From assembly GCA_027451165.1 (NCBI GenBank), contig DAIDJX010000097.1, positions 1-10,915 on the forward strand: a stretch of DNA of 10,915 bases. Reading direction: 5' to 3'. Shown here piece after piece: positions 6,396 to 10,915 of the stretch. The first letter of the stretch is position 1. The number at the start of each line of letters is the position of its first letter. Under the pieces are notes generated by a model, which was given only the letters and a program-made list of their open reading frames with translations, was not told the DNA's origin and ran no database searches. The stretch comes from Prolixibacteraceae bacterium. GTDB lineage: Bacteria; Bacteroidota; Bacteroidia; Bacteroidales; Prolixibacteraceae. The translations under genes and the position numbers were made by a program.

Positions 6396-7721
6396 ATGGA
6401 TTATTTTGTAGGCAACAAATCGTTTTTCCCCGGAATCGGGAAAATCAAATTCGAGGGTCAGGATTCCCGCAATCCATTGGCATTCAAATGGTATGATGAA
6501 AACAGGGTAGTTGCAGGGAAGACCATGAAAGAGCACCTGCGCTTTGCAGTGGCTTACTGGCATACCTTCTGCGGAACCGGAGAAGATCCCTTCGGACCGG
6601 GCACGCAGATTTTTCCCTGGGACGATGAAGCACCGGTGATGGACAAGAACAAGGCCCGTATGGATGCAGCCTTTGAATTCATCACGAAAATGGGTATTCC
6701 TTACTACTGCTTCCACGACACCGATGTGGTGGGTACCGGGTCTGTTTTCGAAATCGAAAAAAGGCTGGCAACCATGGTGGAATATGCGAAAGAGCGCCAG
6801 GCTGCCACCGGGGTGAAACTGCTCTGGGGAACAGCCAACGTCTTTTCCAATCCCCGTTATATGAATGGAGCTTCCACCAATCCTGATTTTGCAGTGGTCG
6901 CCAATGCTGCTGTCCAGATCAAAAACGCCATCGATGCCACCATTGCACTGGGTGGTACCGGCTACGTGTTCTGGGGTGGCCGTGAAGGGTACATGAGCCT
7001 GCACAACACCAATATGAAGCGGGAACTGGAGCACATGGGAATGTTTCTGTCCATGGCCCGGGATTACGGACGGAAACAGGGATTCACCGGCACCTTCTTC
7101 GTGGAGCCGAAACCCATGGAACCAACCAAACACCAGTATGATTTTGATGCTGGCACAGTGATCGGTTTCCTCCGCAAAAACGGTTTGGATAAGGATTTCA
7201 AAATCAACGTAGAAGTAAACCACGCCACCTTAGCCGGCCATACCTTTGCCCATGAACTGAGGGTAGCCGCTGATGCCGGTATGCTGGGTTCAATTGACGC
7301 CAATAAAGGCGACTATCAGAATGGTTGGGATACCGATGAATTCCCTACCAACATTTATGAAATCACGGAAGCCATGCTCGAAATTCAGCAGGCAGGTGGA
7401 TTTACCCACGGAGGTATCAATTTCGACGCCAAAACCCGCCGGAATTCCACCGATCTGGAAGATATTTTTATTGCCCATATCGCCGGAATGGATGTATTTG
7501 CCCGTTCACTGGTGGTGGCCGATAAAATTCTCAACCAGTCTGACTACCTGAAAAGACGTGCCCAACGTTACGCTTCCTTTGACGCCGGAAAAGGAGCCGA
7601 CTTTGAAAACGGAAAACTTTGTCTGACCGACCTATACCAGGTTGCCAAAGAAGTCGGAGAACCTGCCCAAATCAGCGGCAAACAGGAATTGCTGGAACAA
7701 TTGATTGCCAGCTATATCTGA
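6396..7721 (+). CDS. xylA: Xylose isomerase (class II)
   Basis: It converts D-xylose to D-xylulose using two divalent metal ions (Mg, Mn or Co) in a TIM-barrel active site, usually as a tetramer in the cytoplasm. At 441 residues it has the class II length (E. coli 440). All the expected active-site residues are visible: His107 and Asp110 in YYCFHDTDVVGTGS, Glu237 and Lys239 in VEPKPMEPTKHQYD, Glu273 and His276 in VEVNHATLAGH, Asp301 in GSIDANKGD, Asp312 and Asp314 in GWDTDEFP, and Asp344 in GGINFDAKTRRNS. The N-terminal stretch with KTMKEHLRFAVAYWHTFCGTGEDPFG is the standard class II opening. The ATG at 6396 lies in an A/T-rich leader without a Shine-Dalgarno motif; that leader contains TTTAACAA twice (6361-6368 and 6375-6382). 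The gene sits between xylB and xylE, with 24 bases to the latter. The protein appears intact. Confidence 0.97.
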   Translation: MDYFVGNKSFFPGIGKIKFEGQDSRNPLAFKWYDENRVVAGKTMKEHLRFAVAYWHTFCGTGEDPFGPGTQIFPWDDEAPVMDKNKARMDAAFEFITKMGIPYYCFHDTDVVGTGSVFEIEKRLATMVEYAKERQAATGVKLLWGTANVFSNPRYMNGASTNPDFAVVANAAVQIKNAIDATIALGGTGYVFWGGREGYMSLHNTNMKRELEHMGMFLSMARDYGRKQGFTGTFFVEPKPMEPTKHQYDFDAGTVIGFLRKNGLDKDFKINVEVNHATLAGHTFAHELRVAADAGMLGSIDANKGDYQNGWDTDEFPTNIYEITEAMLEIQQAGGFTHGGINFDAKTRRNSTDLEDIFIAHIAGMDVFARSLVVADKILNQSDYLKRRAQRYASFDAGKGADFENGKLCLTDLYQVAKEVGEPAQISGKQELLEQLIASYI

Positions 7722-7745
7722 TTATAACATTAATGCCGGTATGTA

Positions 7746-9422
7746 ATGGCTTATATTGACACATCATCCAAATCCGATCCGGGATCTTACCAAAAAGGGA
7801 ATCCGGTATATATCATCCTACTTACCCTGGTGGCAACTTTGGGTGGACTACTTTTCGGGTATGACACAGCCGTAGTAAACGGAGCAGAAAAATCACTGGT
7901 TGAATTCTACATTTACAAAACAGTAAACGGAACCTACCAATATGTTTCGGATATTGTTTCTGTGGTCACTCAGTATCAGCTGTTGCTATCGGTTGTTATG
8001 GTCCTGATCTTTACGATCATTTCCGGCCAGATTGTCAAGCTGATGGGTAAAAAGAAAGGGTTAATGATCGGTGGGGCTATCCTGCTGATCGTTTTGCTCT
8101 GGATTATTTGGTTTGTGGGTAAGCCGGTCCCGACTGATCCCGGAGAATTGAAAGATACTGCCGATGCGGTCAAGGGATTTGTCGTTTCAAGTGCGTTAAT
8201 TGGCTGTGTAATCGGCGGATCACTTGCCGGCTTCATCTCCCGGTCTCTTGGACGGAAAAACGGGTTGTTTATCGCAGCTATCGCCTTTTTTGTATCCGCT
8301 GTTGGAGCCTGGAAACCGGAAAGTTTTAATTTCTTCGGTGTCCTCGATGTTTATTCATTTGTTATTTATCGTATCATCGGAGGTATAGGGGTTGGGATCG
8401 CCTCTATGATCTCACCGATGTATATTGCGGAAATAGCTCCGGCTAAGACACGTGGTAAACTCGTTTCATTTAACCAGTTTGCCATTATCTTCGGAATGCT
8501 GGTCATCTATTTTGTCAATTATTTCATTGCCAAACAGGGTGACGACCAGTGGCTTACCGAGACAGGATGGAGATGGATGTTCTTCTCAGGAGCCATACCG
8601 GCAGGAATTTTCATCATTCTGCTGTTCTTTATCCCGGAAACACCTCGTTACCTGGTGCTGAACAACAAAGCGGATAAAGCAAAACAGGTACTGAGGAAAA
8701 TTGCAGGCGAAGAACAGGCTGGCAAAATTCTGGAAGAAATCAAAGCCACACTCCATGAACAACATGCTCCCTGGTTATCATATGGTTTCCTGGTCATTTT
8801 TATCGGGATCATGCTTTCCGTATTCCAGCAATTTGTGGGCATCAATGTAGTGTTGTATTACGCCGGCAATATTTTCCGGAACATGGGAGCATCTACCGAC
8901 AGCTCGTTGCTTCAAACCATAATTGTGGGGGCAGTTAACCTGGCATTTACCGTGGTAGCAATCCTGACAGTGGATAAATTCGGGCGTAAACCATTGATGA
9001 TCATAGGGTCCATTGGAATGGCCATCAGTATGATTTCCCTGGGCCTGACCTTTTTCCTGGGAGGGGCTGAACTTTCCAAAGGTTCCAGTATGGTGGCGTT
9101 GATTTTTATGCTAACCTATACTGCTTCTTTTGCGCTTAGTTGGGGACCGGTCTGCTGGGTGCTTCTTTCGGAGATATTCCCGAATTCGATTCGCGGCGCC
9201 ATGTCTATTGCCGTGGCCGCCCAATGGATCGCCAACTGGATCGTTTCGCTGACATTCCCCATGTTGAATGACAATGTGTGGTTGACCGGTATGTTCAACC
9301 ATGGATTCTCCTACTGGATTTATGGTCTGATGGGTATACTTTCCGCATTGTTCATGTGGAAAATGGTTCCGGAAACCAAGGGAAAAACCCTCGAGGAGAT
9401 GGAGCACCTGTGGAAGAAGTAA
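7746..9422 (+). CDS. xylE: D-xylose:H+ symporter XylE with an extra membrane hairpin
   Basis: A sugar-porter MFS protein of the inner membrane that takes up D-xylose with a proton. Every xylose-contact residue I recall from E. coli XylE is present: Phe37, the proton-coupling Asp40 (LLFGYDTAV), Arg209 in YRIIGGIG, Gln244 (SFNQFAIIFG), Gln361, Gln362 and Asn367 (FQQFVGINVVLYY), Trp466 (SWGPVCW), and Gln493/Trp494 (AAQWIAN). The sugar-porter signatures RGKLVSFNQ, PETPRYL, DKFGRKPL and PETKGKTLEEME are also intact. At 558 residues it is much longer than E. coli XylE (491). The excess, about 70 residues, lies between TM1 and TM2 (about residues 74-141). It holds two further hydrophobic segments (about 79-97 and 106-125) joined by a basic GQIVKLMGKKK loop, which would give 14 membrane spans. 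The gene starts 24 bases after xylA, so the two are almost certainly cotranscribed. The reading frame is unbroken through the insert. Confidence 0.93.
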   Translation: MAYIDTSSKSDPGSYQKGNPVYIILLTLVATLGGLLFGYDTAVVNGAEKSLVEFYIYKTVNGTYQYVSDIVSVVTQYQLLLSVVMVLIFTIISGQIVKLMGKKKGLMIGGAILLIVLLWIIWFVGKPVPTDPGELKDTADAVKGFVVSSALIGCVIGGSLAGFISRSLGRKNGLFIAAIAFFVSAVGAWKPESFNFFGVLDVYSFVIYRIIGGIGVGIASMISPMYIAEIAPAKTRGKLVSFNQFAIIFGMLVIYFVNYFIAKQGDDQWLTETGWRWMFFSGAIPAGIFIILLFFIPETPRYLVLNNKADKAKQVLRKIAGEEQAGKILEEIKATLHEQHAPWLSYGFLVIFIGIMLSVFQQFVGINVVLYYAGNIFRNMGASTDSSLLQTIIVGAVNLAFTVVAILTVDKFGRKPLMIIGSIGMAISMISLGLTFFLGGAELSKGSSMVALIFMLTYTASFALSWGPVCWVLLSEIFPNSIRGAMSIAVAAQWIANWIVSLTFPMLNDNVWLTGMFNHGFSYWIYGLMGILSALFMWKMVPETKGKTLEEMEHLWKK

Positions 9423-9427
9423 CCGGT

Positions 9428-9525
9428 AATTGAATTTCGGATTTCGGATTTGAAATTTCGGATTTTCCTGCGGACTCTCCCGCTTTTAAATCCGAAATCG
9501 TACATCCGAAATCCGAAATTCAATT
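9428..9525. repeat. 98-base nested hairpin built of ATTTCGGAT units
   Basis: The arms 9428-9449 and 9504-9525 are perfect reverse complements over 22 bases. In the same register, 9455-9465 pairs with 9488-9498 (11 bp) and GCGG 9470-9473 with CCGC 9480-9483. The whole element therefore folds symmetrically about position 9476.5 with two internal loops. The unit ATTTCGGAT occurs three times in the left half (9434, 9441, 9455) and as its complement three times in the right half (9490, 9504, 9511). It begins five bases after the xylE stop. A T-run at 9539-9544 follows 13 bases later, so it may end the xyl transcript, but the form suggests a dispersed palindromic repeat or MITE-like element. No coding capacity is likely. 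Confidence 0.8.
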
Positions 9526-9572
9526 GACTTAGCACCTCTTTTTTGAATTCTTTATGGTTTTGAATAAAATAA

Positions 9573-9580
9573 TATCTTTG
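9573..9580 (+). promoter_or_regulatory. -7 box of the downstream MFS transporter gene
   Basis: TATCTTTG matches TAnnTTTG at all fixed positions, and is identical to the box of the OmpH-like gene. No convincing -33 TTG lies 17-19 bases upstream (TTTATGG at 9551-9557 is the nearest). It lies 22 bases before the MFS start codon, implying transcription independent of the xyl operon and a very short leader. Confidence 0.55.
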
Positions 9581-9591
9581 GAGGGAATTTA

Positions 9592-9603
9592 ATGACCAAC
9601 TAA
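9592..9603 (+). other. Three-codon open frame (Met-Thr-Asn-stop) overlapping the MFS start
   Basis: ATG ACC AAC TAA is preceded by GGAGGG (9580-9585), the clearest Shine-Dalgarno-like sequence in the window, six bases before this ATG. Its TAA shares one base with the ATG of the MFS gene (TAATG), the arrangement used for stop-start coupling. It may instead be chance: the -7 box ends on the first G of GGAGGG, so transcription starting near 9587 would leave that motif out of the message. Confidence 0.3.
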
Positions 9604-10886
9604 TGAAGAACAGCACCGTTAAGCCCGGTTATTTGTTTACATCCCGCTACACCAATTACATTTTTATTCTGCTCTTTCTTCTCTATCTTTTTGATTATGC
9701 CGACCGCATGGTGGTCAATTCCATGTTCACCGCCATCCAGCGGGATTGGGGAATCAACGATACCCAAAGCGGATGGCTTGTTTCTGTGATCTATCTGGCC
9801 ATCGGCATCCTGACTTTCCCGGTTTCTTTGCTGATTGACCGCTGGAGCCGTACCAAAACCATCGGAATTATGGCCATTGTATGGAGCATGGCCACCCTCC
9901 TGTGTGCCCTCACAGGAAACTATGTCCAGTTGTTTATGGCCAGGGTATTGATCGGTTTTGGAGAAGCAGGATATGCTCCCGGGGGCAGCGCCATGATTTC
10001 TGCCTTGTATCCGATTGAAAAAAGATCCAAAATGATGGGGCTTTGGAATGCCTCCATTCCCATAGGTTCAGCCATTGGGGTGACCATGGGCGGAATCATC
10101 GCCAGTACCATCGGATGGAAACATGCTTTCGGATTGGTTGCGCTGCCTGGTTTGATCGTTGCCGTCTTGTTCCTCTTTATCAAGGATTATAAAACGGTTG
10201 ACCTTTCCAAAAGGGATAAGTCCAACAAGAAGATCAGAATGGAGACCAAGGACATTTTCAGGGAATTTATCACCAAACCTTCCCTGATCCTGACCTACTT
10301 TGGAATGGCTGCCATCGTTTTTGTCACCACTGCCCTGATCGTTTGGTTACCCAAATATTTTGAAACCATCGGGGGCATTGAACCCAAAAAAGCGGGATCG
10401 ATGGCTGGAGCCATTATGATGCTGGCGCTGATCGGAGCCCCTGTTGGCGGAACTATTATCGACAGATGGAGAAAAACACAGAAAAAAGCCAGGTTGCTTT
10501 TCCCGGCAATTTCCACCTTTATTTCTGCTGTTCTGCTCTTCCTTGGAATTGTAGTTTTTAGAGGTACCCCACAGTTAATTACCCTTTTTGCCTTTGGGGT
10601 AGTGATCATGACCTTCGTTGCCGGAGCGGGCGCTGTAACCCAGGATGTGATCCATCCCGGTTTGCGTGCTACCTCCTATGCCATTGCCGTTGCCGTGCAA
10701 AACCTGCTGGGGTCCTTTACCGCTCCCATCGTTCTGGGCAAAATATCTGACCATTCTGACCTTCAGAAAGCCATGGATATTTTGCCGGTAGCCCTGCTGA
10801 TCGGCTCCCTGCTCTTCTTTATCGGCTCCAAATACCTCGTGAACGATATGAAAAAGGTGGAGGATATCCACCTCGAAACAGCATAA
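9603..10886 (+). CDS. Spinster-like MFS transporter, substrate unknown
   Basis: A 427-residue inner-membrane carrier with the 12-span MFS pattern. The first span leads into FDYADRMVVNS (30-40), a version of the D-R motif after TM1 in spinster-like and organic-anion porters. WLVSVIYLAIGI (58-69) is TM2, and motif A is LLIDRWSRTK (76-85). ARVLIGFGEAGYAPGGSAMISALYP (113-137) is the TM4-5 signature of the spinster-like group, followed by RSKMMGLWNASIPIGSAIG (141-159). A basic cytoplasmic loop (about 200-225) separates the two halves. Bacterial members move varied organic solutes, among them sugar acids, lipids and drugs, and the substrate cannot be read here. It follows xylE by 180 bases on the same strand but has its own -7 box, lies beyond a long hairpin, and lacks the AACAG array, so I doubt that it carries xylose. 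A Shine-Dalgarno-like GGAGGG lies too far upstream (17 bases) to serve this ATG in the usual way. Confidence 0.85.
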   Translation: MKNSTVKPGYLFTSRYTNYIFILLFLLYLFDYADRMVVNSMFTAIQRDWGINDTQSGWLVSVIYLAIGILTFPVSLLIDRWSRTKTIGIMAIVWSMATLLCALTGNYVQLFMARVLIGFGEAGYAPGGSAMISALYPIEKRSKMMGLWNASIPIGSAIGVTMGGIIASTIGWKHAFGLVALPGLIVAVLFLFIKDYKTVDLSKRDKSNKKIRMETKDIFREFITKPSLILTYFGMAAIVFVTTALIVWLPKYFETIGGIEPKKAGSMAGAIMMLALIGAPVGGTIIDRWRKTQKKARLLFPAISTFISAVLLFLGIVVFRGTPQLITLFAFGVVIMTFVAGAGAVTQDVIHPGLRATSYAIAVAVQNLLGSFTAPIVLGKISDHSDLQKAMDILPVALLIGSLLFFIGSKYLVNDMKKVEDIHLETA

Positions 10887-10891
10887 AAATT

Positions 10892-10915
10892 AAGGGCAGA
10901 AACTTTTCTGCCCTT
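10892..10915 (+). terminator. Intrinsic terminator after the MFS gene (cut by window end)
   Basis: AAGGGCAGAAA (10892-10902) and TTTCTGCCCTT (10905-10915) are perfect complements, a stem of at least 9 bp with a small loop, starting five bases after the stop codon at 10886. The window ends at the base of the stem, so the expected T-run cannot be seen. Confidence 0.7.

Noticed and set aside
6351..7223. Open frame of 290 codons on the minus strand
   Set aside because: It lies antisense to xylA, whose active-site motifs fix the true frame; the translated product has no recognisable domain and a biased, His/Gly-rich composition typical of a shadow frame.
9434..9519. Repeated ATTTCGGAT units considered as a CRISPR array
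   Set aside because: The units are 9 bases long, partly overlapping and arranged in mirror halves; there are no regular spacers and no cas genes.
9320..9616. Minus-strand open frame of 98 codons across the xylE-MFS gap
   Set aside because: Its residues are a translation of the palindromic repeat and of antisense xylE; no start signal or domain supports it.
9603..10886. The last MFS gene as a fourth member of the xylose operon
   Set aside because: It has its own exact -7 box, lies after a long hairpin, and lacks the AACAG array; the protein is spinster-like rather than a sugar porter. Read-through cannot be excluded.

Overview
The window reads as chromosomal DNA of a Bacteroidota (Bacteroidetes) bacterium, most likely an anaerobic or environmental member of the Bacteroidales/Marinilabiliales type. 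Three intergenic regions carry exact copies of the Bacteroidota -7 promoter box (TAnnTTTG). Most start codons lack a Shine-Dalgarno sequence. The proteins (an OmpH/Skp-like factor, a stand-alone proline dehydrogenase, and a xylB-xylA-xylE block behind a GntR/LacI-type regulator) are typical of the group. The genus cannot be fixed from this sequence alone.

Layout. Positions 23-1876 (minus strand) hold a family 2 glycosyltransferase preceded by a membrane-anchored OmpH/Skp-like protein, with a strong intrinsic terminator between them that lies almost on the glycosyltransferase start codon. From 2086 (plus) a monofunctional proline dehydrogenase runs tail to tail into a minus-strand nitroreductase; their coding ends overlap by 11 bases. 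From 3719 onward everything is plus strand: a GntR-DNA-binding/LacI-type sensor regulator (xylR), xylulokinase (xylB), xylose isomerase (xylA) and a xylose:H+ symporter (xylE). After a 98-base symmetric hairpin comes a spinster-like MFS transporter with its own promoter, and a terminator at the window edge.

How the genes work together. XylE imports D-xylose, XylA isomerises it to D-xylulose, and XylB phosphorylates that to D-xylulose 5-phosphate for the pentose phosphate pathway. XylR is the likely local switch. The same 15-base tandem array (three AACAG units) sits upstream of xylR, just after an exact -7 box, and upstream of xylB, and is the best candidate for its operator. No copy was found in front of the downstream MFS gene, which also has its own -7 box and a hairpin separating it from xylE, so that gene is probably outside the xylose operon.

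The window is mostly ordinary metabolism; I see no defence system, CRISPR array, RNA gene or insertion sequence. The most unusual items are: an insertion of about 70 residues in XylE that looks like a duplicated TM2-TM3 hairpin; the paired AACAG arrays; the 98-base nested hairpin; a terminator abutting a start codon; and a three-codon open frame overlapping the start of the last gene.
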